Assembly (NCBI GenBank): GCA_027486585.1
Contig: JAIXOU010000119.1
Span: forward strand, 81,061-145,060
Origin: Verrucomicrobiaceae bacterium
GTDB lineage: Bacteria; Verrucomicrobiota; Verrucomicrobiia; Verrucomicrobiales; Verrucomicrobiaceae
DNA length: 64,000 bases
Direction of reading: 5' to 3'
Part shown: positions 23,601-31,981 of the stretch, piece by piece
How the letters are laid out: each line of letters begins with the position of its first letter
Numbering within the stretch: the first letter of the stretch is position 1
Program-made: the position numbers and the translations under genes
The notes under the pieces: generated by a model
The model's input: the letters and a program-made list of their open reading frames with translations, nothing else
Database searches by the model: none
What the model was told of the DNA's origin: nothing

Positions 23601-25369
23601 GCAGTGGCAACTACATCTACACCGTGAACAGCCTGCTCACCGATGCGACACTCCTTGGCGCAGAGTTCCTCACCTTGCCGAAATCCGATGGCGTGACTCT
23701 GAATCTCATCGCATCGGTCAATCAAGAGGTCTTCGTCGAATACGGCACGCAACCCGGCAAATACACGCTCGCGACAACGCCGACGACGTTCAACATCGAC
23801 AACGCCAAGCCGGAGTTTAAGAACCCGATCCGCATCCCGATCACCGGTTTGCAGCCCGACACCGAGTATTACTACCGCGTGCGTCATCGCAATGTCGGCG
23901 CTCCTTTCTACAGCGCCCGTGGCGAGCGCAGCTTCCACACCGCGCGGCCTCGCGGGACGACCTTTAGTTTCACCGTCACCGCCGATCCGCACATCGACGT
24001 GAACACCGACATGCAGCTCTTCTGGCGCGCGATGGCGAACATCAGCCTCGATCAGCCGGACATCCATATGGATGTGGGTGACATCTTCATGACCGACAAG
24101 CTCGCTGACGGCCTGCTCGGCGTGCCTCCAAAGTGGGGCGGTGGTGTCACGATCAACCAGACGAGTATCAACAACCGCGCCATCATCTTCCGCAATGCCT
24201 TTGAACGTGCCTGCCACAGCATCCCGTTCTTCTTCGGCCTCGGGAATCACGAAGCGGAATATGGCTACCTCTTCGCCGCCGCAGCCGACAAGCAGAACAA
24301 CATCCCTGCGTGGGACTTGAAGGCCCGCAAAGCCTTCTACCCTGCGCCGACACCCGATGCCTTCTTCAACGGCAACCCGACTCCGAAGGACTACTCGGGC
24401 GGCTCTCTTGGCTTGCTTGAAGACTACTATGCCTTCGAGTGGGGGGAGGCTTTGTTTATCATGCTCGATCCCTTCTGGAACACCATGACCAATCCGAACT
24501 CCTCCAACGACGCGTGGAACTGGTCCCTTGGTCAGGCGCAATACAACTGGTTGCGCGACACGCTCAAAAATAGCAGTGCCAAATACAAGTTTGTCTTTAT
24601 GCACCACATCGTCGGCGGCAGCACCCAGGCCATCATCAATGGCGTGCCGACACCGCAGTTCGCTGCACGCGGAGGCATTGAAGTCAGCGACAAATACGAG
24701 TGGGGCGGCAAGAACGCCGACGGCAGCCCCGGCTTCGCTACGAAGCGTCCCGGTTGGGACATGCCCATTCATGACCTGCTCGTATCGAACAAAGTGAACG
24801 TTGTCTTCCATGGTCACGACCACCTCTACGGCTATCAAACCAAGGACGGCATCGTCTATCTCGAATGCCCGCAGCCCGGTACGCCAAACTATACCAGCCT
24901 CGGCAGTGCCACTGACGGCCAATACGTTGATCTCGGAGCTAACAGTGCCAGCCAACTCCTTCCTAACAGCGGTCATATCCGAGTCACCGTCGGCCCAAAC
25001 AACTGCGTGGCCGATTACGTCCGCAGCTACCGCACAAGTGCAGACCTCATGCCGCCCGATGCCACCAGCGTCTTCAACGATGAAACGCCCACCCGCATCA
25101 ACCGCAGCGTCTCCCACAGCTTCGTCCTCGCCCCGAAGATCAGCCCGCCTATCGAAGTCGCCAACGTCGCTCCTGGCCAAGTCGGTCTCCGCTGGGACGC
25201 CGTGCCAAACAAGCCTTATCAAATCCAGTGGAGCACGGATCTGGCGAATTGGCAGACGATTGACACGCTTATTTTTACGAACACTAACACCAACGCGACT
25301 TACACCGATAGTCTGCCCGAGCGTGTGAACGGGCAACGCGCTTTTTATCGGGTAAGCTATACTCCTTGA
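14606..25369 (+). CDS. Giant secreted YHYH / DUF1566 / sulfatase / metallophosphoesterase fusion
   Basis: 3587 residues from ATG 14606 (signal peptide [19 protein letters not shown]); a TTG 18 nt upstream is less likely. The YHYH domain has two YHYH motifs (231-234 and 291-294) and [15 protein letters not shown]. Two DUF1566 domains follow (about 569-690 and 698-905; [28 protein letters not shown]). An SPD-2-like Ig domain lies near 928-1030 and a He_PIG-type domain near 1607-1690. The sulfatase (about 1697-2145) has VTDDQGWGD and GDNGGDE, but its maturation motif is C1748-S-V-T-R1752, with V where P is expected. Ig and FN3 domains follow, then a purple-acid-phosphatase-like fibronectin domain and metallophosphoesterase: D3127-P-H3129, D3156/D3159, G-N3214-H3215-E, H3333-H3334 and H3402-G-H3404-D-H3406. 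The C-terminal ~75 residues match giant 1. The esterase region is close to the stand-alone protein at 30602-31981. Confidence 0.9.
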   Translation: MKRFLALACLLPLALHAHTLPSGDKEALRAHILEEFMQKSAPKKVKPVEAPIPKTLKRPVTVAGLSGFDLSSFLTSGSALPPAGNGLLMAASFAPFKPKVRYNWDGTTFFLESDNTPEGMPNKMVGITTWQQQVPIPAAYFAHSTSNENNAGSLGYQQPNVWRIPLVPVPSASPIVIYNPPAPPTNFLRGAVALASNGIAIFNPSNNGGNVSYEIGELDYYGGHCGLADDYHYHIAPTHLNTRFGGPLGDDKPIAWALDGYPMYGFLEPDGSPRQALDAEGGHDHGGGWGYHYHAMGTTTVDATHPYGTPQSPYLMKAFHGTVVNFGNQVDGQPAVGNLRADGTGGYNAKAVAGAYIVAQMNPAPLVTDGSGHLSLVAGVNLTGCATTYGSTTVTCTSTTGLTTGLAVVGYGVSNGARVTSVTNATQFVLSIPAIATTTGKNFTAVSMATASPDAHVMRVNMGGVDYDECWTINRKVNPRSLTMTWRAQALVGGVLSGPVLTTTQTYTPTAGTAPANRLTAYPMGAWSEVKLPDTSQVVSTTTTFGEDSDYTTTPSANPQSFTDNGDGTITDNVTGLMWQKADAGEMTWENSVNNASAQTTGGYSDWRLPNPHELMSLFNYETGNPAMNATYFPPASPSAEYWWSRDVFGTSTTNVWCVNSGGGVGPKPKAETVSAGGTLRYHARYVRLAQNNMTHNYVNNLDCTITDTDTSLMWTQMPSTAMTWEAALAWAEGLTLGGYNDWRMPNIKELQTLTDYSLATTSGGTATNLKPAINRTMFAKTMSGCSLTSGSPVVATSDTTDLVIGMTVIDPFSIAGAYINHTTTPTITAINPGVSFTLSSNALSTGTGLILRALPRATAYWSSTSNKGTQTEAWLLELGVNNSVPAAEGPPRGAQGIISYQAKTASFPVFAVRTATLTTQIAVAQGATSLTDGLSTVAYGNVSVGSTLSKTFTITNTGSTPLDITGVTIDGTNSSNFSVTTSPTTPVAANNGTSTFTVQFNASTFGTKTAVLHIASSDAGNPSFDINLSGIGFVPPPTVSNITINPISPSSTDPAVVTAQVAAGSGGGISGVTLTYDLGAQVTGNVFRETFSMASSNNWNGSGGLNTWTTNGAGATRQANLQSNRTSPVVLTNCTTTSTSTTVVSSSTTNLWPGMIITGPGMAAGAVISSITNGTTFVISAAATASSTTATLTANGITLTNCTTTAAVTSVTCDSTVGLVVGMGLTGTGLANNATVSSITNATTFVMSAAPTTAGTALTLTGNGNALEFQAASASLTTAMATSPVINAAGTSGYVDFYVQTRDLNSLSPNNQWAFQVSPDNGTTWNTRFTEDWTGSTVTLTNVVTNAASSGTGSTTVTCASTAGLTTGRAVSAAPASVTGGTTSGSATVTCTNTTGLAVGMFVTSTGTTIPANARITAITPNVNFTMSANAAATVASAAIAGNYFPGNASVSSITNGTTFVLNAAAYVNTSAAPITAFATTINHNFNTKADGTAQPYRYTLDASERTANMRMRFQYAGGTVTQPTRAPRVSIDDIVVNTTSGAPPTVLTMVDDGTNGDAVSGDGIWTAIIPAQANGSTVNFTIAATGTGGAGTTTSSTTSYLVAPAPTITTASPLPNGTTTGAYSQTLAATGGSGAGYVWSLFSGSLPNGITLSSGGVLSGTATQAGTFNFTAKVTDSATRSATKAFALTITTVTAPNVVIIVTDDQGWGDVGYHTPAGQVPIQTPNMDSFATTGIRLERFYATTVCSVTRSTLMTGRNAIRHGTNNERGLDLSEHLMPQTFKAAGYQTFMCGKWHLGGSDKNIYHFNVNGSPVRVIKEGLQYAPHNRGWDSFYGQYSGAIDYYTHNSAEAESLDIPDWWLNGVQQDGASEHTDSRGYGGWSPTLLADKAIAHIQNRNPAQPMLLHLAFNSIHGPVSAPASLITKYQNLGVTNTNRRLISAAVDGMDQEIGRVLAALDTAGIANNTLVIWFGDNGGDETKGSLNDPLRGTKGDSYEGGMREVAGIKWPGVLPAGVISNQYMWVGDVFPTLCAAVGVTPQNTKPLDGVNLWPALLSASNSTTVSRGSPLVTVSATPIAIYQFTDPVNGGTKDFKLIRGRVNNVLTPELYNLTDDPQETTDLIANSAYASIVTTLTNAITAISVENMKPYVGPPLITNAVPQGSAITLYAPFTSWPGATPNVQWRKGGANVAGGVVTQITDDLAAAVRGTYAATLTLTNVAPGDAGLYDVIVSNNVGSTTSDAGTLTVTMPAPALTLPTFTKGTSITLNWTAVPSATGYTIQRSTTSDFATILNTQTTSSTSVTFSGLTSGTRYYYRGTATDGTNTSAFGNSASSMQDASTPVVTITTPANNTTTTANSIVVTGTASDTISSLTAVVVNGVNAVTTNAYSTWTATVPLTPGANTLTATSTDSADQGGNSGSASINVTYNANGPAIVSVGTGPTAPTYLDATYVLAQITPQPGTTLTSVQLQYDTGAPVSTAIWREVFNNTSSNNWNGTGALNAWTTIGAGNVRQAISTSNRTVPVTLNSCATNGTTTVTCASTAGLWPGMLITGPNIAGSINGTQTGNTTVSSISNATTFVLSQAANGSGTGLTLTAAGLTLTNCVTTGPTPGPASVTVTCDSTAGLVNGMTLTGTGMANNATVASVTSATSFTMNAAATASGTVTLTATGAAAEFNGGTVNLTDSMFTTTNAINTSGTAGYIDFYVQTRDLFSNNNCGWAFQVSSDNGATWNTRLFEDWSSETVNLTNVVTNAAGATTGSTTVTCANTTGLTAGRNVAGPNVYVTCGLTTGQSSVTCINTASLLPGMALQGTGIPNNTRIGAIIANVSFTLVTGTTATAVTATATNAATAVAATYFPAATISSITNGTTFVINTPAYVNTSTAPIAATATTVNHGYQLFHYDFVGTELGTQTKIRFQATGYTPTAPTRSPRISIDDILIATTAPPPTITLAMFDDGLHGDGTANDGVWGAQIPAQTGGTTINFKVVATDNTSASSTSPGSGNYIYTVNSLLTDATLLGAEFLTLPKSDGVTLNLIASVNQEVFVEYGTQPGKYTLATTPTTFNIDNAKPEFKNPIRIPITGLQPDTEYYYRVRHRNVGAPFYSARGERSFHTARPRGTTFSFTVTADPHIDVNTDMQLFWRAMANISLDQPDIHMDVGDIFMTDKLADGLLGVPPKWGGGVTINQTSINNRAIIFRNAFERACHSIPFFFGLGNHEAEYGYLFAAAADKQNNIPAWDLKARKAFYPAPTPDAFFNGNPTPKDYSGGSLGLLEDYYAFEWGEALFIMLDPFWNTMTNPNSSNDAWNWSLGQAQYNWLRDTLKNSSAKYKFVFMHHIVGGSTQAIINGVPTPQFAARGGIEVSDKYEWGGKNADGSPGFATKRPGWDMPIHDLLVSNKVNVVFHGHDHLYGYQTKDGIVYLECPQPGTPNYTSLGSATDGQYVDLGANSASQLLPNSGHIRVTVGPNNCVADYVRSYRTSADLMPPDATSVFNDETPTRINRSVSHSFVLAPKISPPIEVANVAPGQVGLRWDAVPNKPYQIQWSTDLANWQTIDTLIFTNTNTNATYTDSLPERVNGQRAFYRVSYTP
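15742..17170 (+). repeat. Two-cysteine modules inserted in YHYH tail and in second DUF1566 domain
   Basis: A copy at about 15742-15950 ([35 protein letters not shown]) sits in the region after the YHYH core. A copy at about 16950-17170 ([35 protein letters not shown]) splits the second DUF1566 domain, which resumes with [14 protein letters not shown] and WLLELG. The second cysteine is not conserved in the latter copy. Confidence 0.65.
17710..19250 (+). repeat. Jelly-roll-like unit with inserted two-cysteine modules, copy A of giant protein 2
   Basis: It carries the same unit as in giant 1 ([57 protein letters not shown]). Inserted modules occur after [10 protein letters not shown] (about 17990-18400, two in tandem) and after the segment [13 protein letters not shown] (about 18630-19030, two in tandem). 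Module core: VTC, STxGLxxGM, SITNxTTFV. Confidence 0.7.
21890..23460 (+). repeat. Jelly-roll-like unit with inserted two-cysteine modules, copy B of giant protein 2
   Basis: This is the second copy of the unit within the same gene ([30 protein letters not shown]-like, [23 protein letters not shown]). Modules are inserted after [10 protein letters not shown] (about 22180-22610) and after the [13 protein letters not shown] segment (about 22850-23260), at the same points as in copy A and in giant 1. Confidence 0.7.
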
Positions 25370-25439
25370 CTGAATCCTGACAAATCTCTGCCGAATCATT
25401 GAAGCCATTCTGACTCTCCTGCGGTTAGAATTAACCACC

Positions 25440-28073
25440 ATGAAAACGCTCTCCGTCTTTCTTCTCGCCGCGACGAGCCTTGCGGCTCATGATTTAGTCA
25501 CCACTGACCGTGAGGCGCTACGAGCGCATGTGTTGGCAGAATGGAAACGCGAGCAGGTGCAGATCGCCTCCATTGCCTCCACGCTTCAACTTGCGGCGGC
25601 GGTCATTGCGAATGAAGCCGCCGCACCAGCGACGGCGAAGGCCTTCCTGCCCTTCACGAAACTCGATCTGCGGGCAGATGGAGAGTTCCTCTATGTCGGT
25701 TCAAATGGCCTGCCCGATCATAACATGATGGTCGGTATCACGGCCTGGCAGCAGCAGGTGCCTCTGCCCCAGAAATATTTCGACGACAATGCTTGGCAGA
25801 TCCCGTTGAAGCCCGTGCCGGCAAAGGAACCTGCGATGATCAAGGGTCGCTTTCTGCGCGGAGCCATTGCTCTGGCGGTGAATGGCGTGCCGATCTTCAA
25901 TCCCCAAAACAATCGTGGTGAGGTGGCGCAAGAGATTGGCGAGCTGGATCAGTGGGGCGGACATTGCGGTCGTGCGGATGATTACCACTATCACATCACA
26001 CCGCTGCATTTGCAGGCGCAGGCAGGGAAAGGCATGCCTGTGGCGTATGCGCTCGATGGCTATCCGATCTACGGTCTCACGGAGCCAGATGGCTCGCCTG
26101 TGGGTAAGCTGGATGCATGCCATGGCCATGAAGCGCCCGGCGGCTATCATTATCATGCCTCGAACAAGTATCCTTATGTCATCGGCGGCTTCCATGGCGA
26201 GGTTGTGGAGGCAGGAGAGCAGGTCGATCCGCAGCCGCGCGCTCAAGGTGTTCGTGAGGCTTTGACTGCTCTTCGTGGAGCCGAGATCACCGGCTTTGAG
26301 AGCAGGGGTAAAAGCAGCTACAAACTCAGCTATGAGGTGAATGGCGACAAACGTAGCATTGCCTACTCGATCAATGAGGATGGCACTTTCCCCTTTGAGT
26401 TTGATAACGGTCGCGAAGGTAAATCGAAAGAAGTCTATACCGCACGCCAAGGCGGTGGTCCTCCGCGTGATGGTCAAGGCGGCCCCGAAGGCATGAAAGG
26501 CAAAGGGAAGAGCAAGGGAAAAGGCAAAGGCGGTCGTGAAGGCGAGATGCGTCCAGGTGATGAACCTTCACCGCGTCCCGAGGGCGAAGGTGGTCGTCCT
26601 CCTCGCCCGCAGGCAGGCGTGGAAGGTATTCTTGATGTGAACGGTGACGGTGTCGTCACCGCGCAGGAATTCGCCGACAATGCGAAGTCGAACGCCGCGA
26701 AGAGCGGCACTTCACTCGTTGAGGCGCTGGCCAAAGCCAAGGAGCAATTCAACGCCGCTGATCACAATCGCGATGGCAAACTAGACACGCCCGAACTCGA
26801 CGAACTCGCTGGCGCTGCGCCTACTCAGCAAAGCACTCGCCAACCTCGTGGTGAAGAACCGCCAGTTCGTGAAGACATGACCCGAGGCGCTGGTGGTCGT
26901 GGGGGTAAACAGGAAGCCTTTGTGGCCTTGCCGGACCAGCCCCGCAGCAGCGATGGCAAGTTCATGTTGATGAGCTCCGTCGTCGAAGACCTCAAAAACT
27001 TGCCCGTCGAATTCACAGGCGATGGCGATGGTATAAGTCCGCCGTTGGAATGGACCGGTGTACCCGCCGCGACAAAGGGCTACGCGTTGATCATGGACCA
27101 CGTGGCTCCAGGTGGGGATAAGAAGTGGTATTGGACCATTTATGACATCCCTGCGAACGTCGTTAGCTTGCCGAAGGATTCGCAGCGAATCGGCAAGATC
27201 GGCACTGGCTTCAAAGGCCAAGTCGGCTACGAGCCGCCGCACTCGAAAGGCCCCGGCGCAAAGACGTATGTGATCACCCTGTATGCCCTATCGCAGCCGT
27301 TAAAAGTCACAGGCACTCCTGGACGCGAAGAACTCATTGCGGCGATGAAAGACAAGGTCTTGGCGAGTTCGTCACTGCGTGTAGTCCACACATCGGGCGT
27401 ATCCGTCTCATCAGTCCCATCCGAACTATCTCCTTCCGCAGCTCCAAAAGCCAAAACCAAAAGCCCGTCCGGCCTCATCAAGCCAAGCATCGCCGACACC
27501 ATGAAGCTCAGTGTTTATGCCGATAATTGGTTCATGCTTTACGTTAACGGACGTCTCGTCGCCGTGGACAGCATCCAGTTCACGCCGCACAACGTCGTCA
27601 GCATCGATTTTCTCCCCGAGTATCCGATGACCATCGCCGTGCTCGCCAAGGACAACGCCGATCCCAAGACCGGCATGGAATACGGCACCAGCATCGGCGA
27701 CGGCGGCTTCTGCCTGAAGTTCGCCGACGGCACCGTCACCAATGCGACATGGAAGGCCAAAAACTTCTTCCACGGCCCCATCAACGGCGACTCCGCCAAC
27801 CCAGAGGTCAAACAAGAGCCTCTACCCGCCAACTGGTGGGCCACCGACTTCGACGACAGCACCTGGAAGAACGCCAAAGAATACACCATCGAAGAAGTCG
27901 ATCCCAAGCAGCCCTATTTCGAGAACGACTTCGAAGGCGCCAAGTTCATCTGGACCGACGACATCGCCCTCGACAACACCGTCATCTTCCGCACCAAGGT
28001 CGAAAAACCCGGCTGGATACCGAGGTGGAACACGAAGCCTGATCTTGATGTGAGTGGTGTGCAGGGGAGGTAG
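25440..28073 (+). CDS. Secreted YHYH / EF-hand / PEBP-like protein with C-terminal jelly-roll-like domain
   Basis: 877 residues with a signal peptide (MKTLSVFLLAATSLAAHD). The YHYH domain has motifs at 182-185 and 236-239 plus DGYPIYGLTEPDGSP. Its N-terminus (TTDREALRAHVLAEW) resembles that of the 14606 giant, so the two are paralogous there. A K/G-rich linker (about 340-395) precedes two EF-hand loops (D399-x-N-G-D to E410; D441-H-N-R-D to E452), predicted to bind calcium. Residues ~505-645 resemble the bacterial PEBP family YbhB/YbcL (FTGDGDGISPPLEW, YALIMDHVAPGG, YWTIYDIP, SKGPGAKTYVITLYAL). The last ~190 residues (KLSVYADNWFMLYVNGRLV) look like a galactose-binding or jelly-roll fold. No enzyme activity can be assigned. 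A REP hairpin begins at the stop codon. Confidence 0.88.
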   Translation: MKTLSVFLLAATSLAAHDLVTTDREALRAHVLAEWKREQVQIASIASTLQLAAAVIANEAAAPATAKAFLPFTKLDLRADGEFLYVGSNGLPDHNMMVGITAWQQQVPLPQKYFDDNAWQIPLKPVPAKEPAMIKGRFLRGAIALAVNGVPIFNPQNNRGEVAQEIGELDQWGGHCGRADDYHYHITPLHLQAQAGKGMPVAYALDGYPIYGLTEPDGSPVGKLDACHGHEAPGGYHYHASNKYPYVIGGFHGEVVEAGEQVDPQPRAQGVREALTALRGAEITGFESRGKSSYKLSYEVNGDKRSIAYSINEDGTFPFEFDNGREGKSKEVYTARQGGGPPRDGQGGPEGMKGKGKSKGKGKGGREGEMRPGDEPSPRPEGEGGRPPRPQAGVEGILDVNGDGVVTAQEFADNAKSNAAKSGTSLVEALAKAKEQFNAADHNRDGKLDTPELDELAGAAPTQQSTRQPRGEEPPVREDMTRGAGGRGGKQEAFVALPDQPRSSDGKFMLMSSVVEDLKNLPVEFTGDGDGISPPLEWTGVPAATKGYALIMDHVAPGGDKKWYWTIYDIPANVVSLPKDSQRIGKIGTGFKGQVGYEPPHSKGPGAKTYVITLYALSQPLKVTGTPGREELIAAMKDKVLASSSLRVVHTSGVSVSSVPSELSPSAAPKAKTKSPSGLIKPSIADTMKLSVYADNWFMLYVNGRLVAVDSIQFTPHNVVSIDFLPEYPMTIAVLAKDNADPKTGMEYGTSIGDGGFCLKFADGTVTNATWKAKNFFHGPINGDSANPEVKQEPLPANWWATDFDDSTWKNAKEYTIEEVDPKQPYFENDFEGAKFIWTDDIALDNTVIFRTKVEKPGWIPRWNTKPDLDVSGVQGR

Positions 28074-28150
28074 CCGTAGCATAGGCTTTCTAGCCTGTGG
28101 GTATTAGATTTTAACTTGAAGAACACAGGCTAGAAAGCCTATGCTACGGC
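28073..28150. repeat. REP-like palindrome upstream of the RAYT gene
   Basis: This is a perfect 27-nt inverted repeat: left arm 28073-28099 and right arm 28124-28150, with a 24-nt loop. The arm core is AGCATAGGCTTTCTAGCCTG. The left arm starts at the last base of the upstream stop codon. The right arm ends just before the chosen transposase ATG at 28156. The same core recurs downstream of the transposase gene. Confidence 0.9.
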
Positions 28151-28155
28151 TCACC

Positions 28156-28902
28156 ATGCTCTGGAACCCCACAGACATCTCGATCCGAGTTCCCGAAGGC
28201 ATTCACTACTTCAAGGAGCATCAAGCACTCCGAGTCCACACCCGCAACCTCCCGCATTGGCGACAGGATGGGGTGACCTACTTTGTCACCTTTCGGCAGG
28301 CAGATTCGATTCCTCGTGCGGTGTGGGAACAAATGAAGCGTGAAGCTCAGGCGTGGAATGAACGTGTAAATGCCCACATCAATGAGCACGGTTCTCTGCC
28401 CGAGTCCCTTGAGCTAGAGTGGGAGGCATTTCAGCGCCGCCAATGGATTCATGCCGAACGCGTGGCAGATGACTGCCAAGGATCTTGCTCAATGGCGGAT
28501 GCCGAGGTGAGGCAACTAGTGGTCGATGCACTCATGTTTTTCGAGCGAGAACGTCAGACCATGCACGCACTCGTCGTCATGCCGAATCACGTGCATGTGC
28601 TGGTGACACCTGCTACCGGCTGGACTCTGGATAAGCTCACGCAGTCTTGGAAAGGATTCACGGCGAGAGAGATCAACAGTCATCTCGGTCGGGAAGGCCC
28701 GCTGTGGCAACAGGAAAGCTTTGATCGTATCGTCCGACATGAAGCGCACTTCGAGCAAGTGGTAAGGTATATCGCGGAGAATCCGAAGAAGGCTCGACTG
28801 GCGGCAAAGAGTGCTACGGTCGGCATTGCCGAAGCGTGTCTGGATTCATCTGGTGCATCCCTTCGAGAAGAGTGCCCACTGCTCGAAGGAGATGAGTGGT
28901 AA
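28156..28902 (+). CDS. REP-associated tyrosine transposase (RAYT, IS200-like Y1 HUH family)
   Basis: 248 residues from ATG 28156. An in-frame ATG 15 nt upstream lies inside the REP arm and is less likely. The HUH motif is H145-V-H147 in VVMPNHVHVLV. The conserved segment SWKGFTAREIN, GPLWQQESFDRIVR, then VVRYIAENPKKARL follows. Y205 corresponds to the catalytic tyrosine of E. coli TnpA(REP), from my memory of that alignment. It is somewhat longer than the E. coli protein because of a 60-110 region. RAYTs are usually single-copy chromosomal enzymes that act on REP hairpins. The flanking palindromes are its probable substrates. Confidence 0.9.
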   Translation: MLWNPTDISIRVPEGIHYFKEHQALRVHTRNLPHWRQDGVTYFVTFRQADSIPRAVWEQMKREAQAWNERVNAHINEHGSLPESLELEWEAFQRRQWIHAERVADDCQGSCSMADAEVRQLVVDALMFFERERQTMHALVVMPNHVHVLVTPATGWTLDKLTQSWKGFTAREINSHLGREGPLWQQESFDRIVRHEAHFEQVVRYIAENPKKARLAAKSATVGIAEACLDSSGASLREECPLLEGDEW

Positions 28903-28905
28903 CAT

Positions 28906-28968
28906 GTAGCATAGGCTTTCTAGCCTGTGTCTTGAGGCCCAGAACACAGGCTAGAAAGCCTATACTAC
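28906..28968. repeat. REP-like palindrome downstream of the RAYT gene
   Basis: A 25-nt inverted repeat with one mismatch: left arm 28906-28930, right arm 28944-28968, 13-nt loop. The arm shares the core CATAGGCTTTCTAGCCTGTG with the upstream element in the same orientation. It starts four bases after the transposase stop codon. Confidence 0.88.
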
Positions 28969-29138
28969 TACTCGCTACAAGCCTCGCCAAGCAGCTCGCG
29001 GACTATTTAAAGGAAGTCGGAGCCGAAATGTCGAAGCTGAATTCAAGTTACGATTCCAACAAGGAGCCAGCGAGGAAAGGCGGCAAGGGCGGCAGAGGAA
29101 AAGGCAAGGCTGGAAAGAAGCCGATGCAGAATGAGTGA
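28969..29138 (+). pseudogene. Sulfatase C-terminal remnant
   Basis: An open frame without its own convincing start reads ATSLAKQLADYLKEVGAEMS, then KLNSSYDSNKEP, and ends in a K/G-rich tail (GGRGKGKAGKK) before TGA at 29136-29138. The KQLADYLKEVGAxM...YD segment is typical of the extreme C-terminus of planctomycete/verrucomicrobial sulfatases, and K/G-rich tails also end the sulfatases at 31978-33312 and 37467-38927. Nothing of the catalytic domain is present. The upstream REP hairpin abuts it, so the rest of the gene seems to have been lost. Sulfatase identity is inferred from a short segment. Confidence 0.6.
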
Positions 29139-29157
29139 GCCGTGTTATGAATTCGGC

Positions 29158-30498
29158 ATGACTTGGAAAACCCTTCTGCTACTCCCGATCCTGGCGGCGC
29201 AAGCTGCGGAAACTCGCTTCGTGGATGCGAAGGCCGTTGTTACCGCCGAGTGGAAGGGACGGGAGACGCGCACGCTGGCTGACTTCGAAGTGCAGCCTTT
29301 GCCAAAGGAGGTTTTCACGCGGTTTGGTGGATTGGCGTCCGATAAAAAAGCGGCCAGCGGCTTCTTTCGCGTCGAAAAAATCGACGATCGCTGGTGGATG
29401 ATCGATCCCGACGGCGGACGCTTCATCTTCGCGGGCGTTTGCTCGTTGAAGCCCGAAACCAACCTCGCAGCGAAGGAGCCGTTTGAGCGGCTTTTTGGTT
29501 CGAACGAGGCCTGGACCGCCCAAACGCTCGATTTTCTGCGTGAGCATGGCTTCAACGGCTGTGGCGGCTTTTCTGATGTGGAGGTACTGCGCTCGGCGAA
29601 AGCACCCATGCCTTACACGGTCACGCTGGGACTGATGGGCGGCTTTGGGAGAAAGATCGGCGTCACGCATTCGGAGGCCGGTCACACGGGTTATGCGGAC
29701 GATGTCATCCCGGTCTTTGAGCCGGGATTTGCCGCGTATTGTGCGGAGCAGTGCCGCGAGCGGCTTTCGGCGATGAAGGATGATCCATGGCTTGTCGGCG
29801 TCTTTTCGGATAACGAACTGCCCATCAAGCGGGACATGCTCGACCGCATGCTGAAACGTGGCGGTGCCACGCAGGCTGAGGCGGAGGTCTTCATGGTTGG
29901 AAAAGGCGCGGTGACGGACGAGCTGCGCCGCGAGTTTGTTGAGCATGTCTTTGATGCCTACTTTCGCCTCGCCACGCAGGCCATCCGCGAGGTGATGCCA
30001 CGGCATTTGTGCCTCGGCTCGCGTTTTCACGGACCGGCGAAGTCGGTCAGCGGCGTGTGGAAGGCCGCAGGCAAGTGGTGTGATGCCATCTCGATGAACT
30101 ACTACGATCACTGGAGCCCGCAGAAGGATCACCTGCGCCAGTGGCACGAGTGGTCAGGAAAGCCCTGCCTCATTACTGAGTTTTACGTCAAAGGCATGGA
30201 CAGCGGCATGGCGAACACGAGCGGCGCTGGCTGGGTCGTGAAGACACAAGCGGATCGCGGCGCGTTTTATCAAAACTTCACGCTCGGATTGCTGGAGTCC
30301 AAAACCTGCGTCGGCTGGCACTGGTTCAAATACATGGACAACGATCCCGCGAACACCAAGACCGATGCCTCGAACCGCGACAGCAACAAAGGTATCCTCA
30401 ACGCCCGCTACGAGGCTTACACGCCGCTGCTCGATGCCATGCGAGAGCTGAACTCGCGCATCTATCCGCTGATCCAGTCTTTGGACGCGGTGAAATAA
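29158..30498 (+). CDS. Secreted GH50/agarase-like glycoside hydrolase
   Basis: 446 residues from ATG 29158, which gives the signal peptide MTWKTLLLLPILAAQAAE; an upstream frame extension overlaps the sulfatase remnant. GFFRVEKIDDRWWMIDPDGG followed by RFIFAGV is the start of the agarase-type TIM barrel. Candidate catalytic acids are E220 (VGVFSDNELP) and E341 (CLITEFYVKG). The end region (TQADRGAFYQNF, CVGWHWFKYMDND) also fits GH50-like enzymes. It is shorter than typical GH50 agarases, so substrate cannot be assigned; another sulfated or algal polysaccharide is possible. Sulfatase and lyase neighbours suit marine or plant polysaccharide use. Confidence 0.75.
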   Translation: MTWKTLLLLPILAAQAAETRFVDAKAVVTAEWKGRETRTLADFEVQPLPKEVFTRFGGLASDKKAASGFFRVEKIDDRWWMIDPDGGRFIFAGVCSLKPETNLAAKEPFERLFGSNEAWTAQTLDFLREHGFNGCGGFSDVEVLRSAKAPMPYTVTLGLMGGFGRKIGVTHSEAGHTGYADDVIPVFEPGFAAYCAEQCRERLSAMKDDPWLVGVFSDNELPIKRDMLDRMLKRGGATQAEAEVFMVGKGAVTDELRREFVEHVFDAYFRLATQAIREVMPRHLCLGSRFHGPAKSVSGVWKAAGKWCDAISMNYYDHWSPQKDHLRQWHEWSGKPCLITEFYVKGMDSGMANTSGAGWVVKTQADRGAFYQNFTLGLLESKTCVGWHWFKYMDNDPANTKTDASNRDSNKGILNARYEAYTPLLDAMRELNSRIYPLIQSLDAVK

Positions 30499-30601
30499 AA
30501 AGATCGTCCTTTTTCGCTGCCTAAACGAACATTTACCGTTTGTTGACAATTTTGCGCCGGGAGCTTGATGCCTCGCTGACAGATCCTTGTATGCTAACAG
30601 C

Positions 30602-31981
30602 ATGAAAACGCGCCACTCGTTGATCATTGCCCTGCTACCCCTGATTTTGATCGCTGCCGTGACGGAGGAAAAGCCAAAGGGTGGAGCCAAAGGCGGATCG
30701 GGCCAAGGAGGGCAGGTCGAGTCGGCGGTGGTGCCGCCGTATCTGTTCAATGTGTGGCTTTGCAGGCCGGGCGCGGAGTCGGTGACAGTCAGTGTACTGG
30801 CGTGGGAGGAGATGGAGGCCTCCATAACCTATGGCGATGGTTTGAAGACTGTGGCGACGAAGCTCAAATCCGGTGAGCCGCAAAACTTTGTGCTGGCAGG
30901 CCTAAAGCCAGACACGAGCTACAACTATCAGCTTACCTATCGCCGCGCGGGTGGTGAAGCGGTGCAGGATGTGATGCGTAGCTTTCACACTCAGCGGAAG
31001 GCGGGGCAAAGCTTTTCGTTCGTCATGCAGGCAGACTCGCACCTCGACAACAACACGGACGTGCGCGTTTACCAGCAAACGCTGGCCAACATGCTCGCTG
31101 ACAAGCCGGACTTCATGATCGACCTCGGCGACACGACGATGGTGGACAAGTTTGGCAGGTTCTACACGCGCTCCGAGTCGCAATACAAAGCGCAGCGCTA
31201 CTTCATGGGCCGCATCGCTCACAGTGTGCCGATTTTCATGGTGCTCGGCAATCACGACGGCGAACGAGGCAGCGACCCAGAGATGTCTGATTGGTCGCTC
31301 AAGCAGCGCCACAGGTATTTCCCGAATCCAACCGATGGAAACGACAAGCACAGCTACTTCGCCTTTGAGTGGGGAAACGCGCTCTTCATCGGCCTCGATC
31401 CGTTTTGGGCCACCACGAAGCGCGGAGCCTCCGGCTGGGACATGACGCTCGGTGAAACGCAGTATCGCTGGCTCACGAAGACCCTCACCAGCAGCAAAGC
31501 GCCTTTCAAATTCGTGTTTCTACATCATCTCGTCGGCGGTTTGGGCAAAGACGTGCGTGGAGGTGTGACTCCCGCACCCTACATGGAGTGGGGCGGCAAG
31601 AACGCGGATGGCAGCGAAGGCTTCAACGAACATCGTCCCGGCTGGGAAATGCCGATTCATCAACTCCTTGTCAAAACCGGTGTCAGCGCCGTCTTTCATG
31701 GTCACGACCATCTTTTCGTCAAAGAGGAACTCGACGGTATCATCTACCAAGAGGTCCCGCAGCCCGGCCACCCGAGCGGCGGCACCCGCAGCGCCGAAGA
31801 ATACCGATACACCGGCGTCATACTCGGCAGCAGCGGCCATGTGCGTGTGACAGTCGGCGACAAGGAAGCCAAACTGGACTATGTGCGCTCTATCGTGCCC
31901 GGTGTGACGAGAGGCGACCTTCCAAATGCTAGCGTGGAGCACAGCTACACGATCAAATCCCGCCCTGTCTTTGACCCATGA
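30602..31981 (+). CDS. Secreted purple-acid-phosphatase-like metallophosphoesterase
   Basis: 459 residues from ATG 30602 (a TTG 15 nt upstream is in frame). A signal peptide precedes a K/G/Q-rich segment (residues 21-39). A fibronectin-like domain (about 45-130; LKPDTSYNYQL) comes before the catalytic domain: D145-S-H147, D174/D177, G-N217-H218-D, H308-H309 and H366-G-H368-D-H370, a complete dinuclear metal set. The segments [12 protein letters not shown], RPGWxMPIHxLLV and VFHGHDHL are nearly the same as in the C-terminal domain of the 3587-residue protein, so they are close paralogues. Its TGA overlaps the ATG of the sulfatase downstream. The upstream region contains TTGACA at 30543-30548, a possible -35 box. 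Confidence 0.9.
   Translation: MKTRHSLIIALLPLILIAAVTEEKPKGGAKGGSGQGGQVESAVVPPYLFNVWLCRPGAESVTVSVLAWEEMEASITYGDGLKTVATKLKSGEPQNFVLAGLKPDTSYNYQLTYRRAGGEAVQDVMRSFHTQRKAGQSFSFVMQADSHLDNNTDVRVYQQTLANMLADKPDFMIDLGDTTMVDKFGRFYTRSESQYKAQRYFMGRIAHSVPIFMVLGNHDGERGSDPEMSDWSLKQRHRYFPNPTDGNDKHSYFAFEWGNALFIGLDPFWATTKRGASGWDMTLGETQYRWLTKTLTSSKAPFKFVFLHHLVGGLGKDVRGGVTPAPYMEWGGKNADGSEGFNEHRPGWEMPIHQLLVKTGVSAVFHGHDHLFVKEELDGIIYQEVPQPGHPSGGTRSAEEYRYTGVILGSSGHVRVTVGDKEAKLDYVRSIVPGVTRGDLPNASVEHSYTIKSRPVFDP

Larger units (their letters stand above)
28073..28968 (+). mobile_element. REP-RAYT-REP unit
   Basis: A transposase gene of the REP-associated tyrosine type lies between two hairpins that share the same arm core in the same order. 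This is the classic arrangement of RAYT genes with their cognate REP sequences. It sits between the end of a YHYH gene and a truncated sulfatase C-terminus, so it may mark a deletion or rearrangement point. No direct target duplication is evident, as expected for HUH enzymes. Confidence 0.85.

Noticed and set aside
976-25369. Assembly chimera explaining the giant fusions
   Set aside because: Both frames are uninterrupted over 8.8 and 10.8 kb with shared C-terminal domains and matching repeat modules, so an artefact is unlikely, though long repeats could still affect copy numbers.
23390-25441. Long minus-strand open frame (683 codons) opposite the giant gene
   Set aside because: It lies entirely antisense to a frame with clear domain motifs and shows no recognisable protein features; such frames arise from the codon bias of the sense gene.
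30497-30544. A/T stem (AAAAAG/CTTTTT) and a wobble hairpin before the phosphoesterase gene
   Set aside because: Weak stems without strong GC content; only the TTGACA was noted as a possible -35 box.
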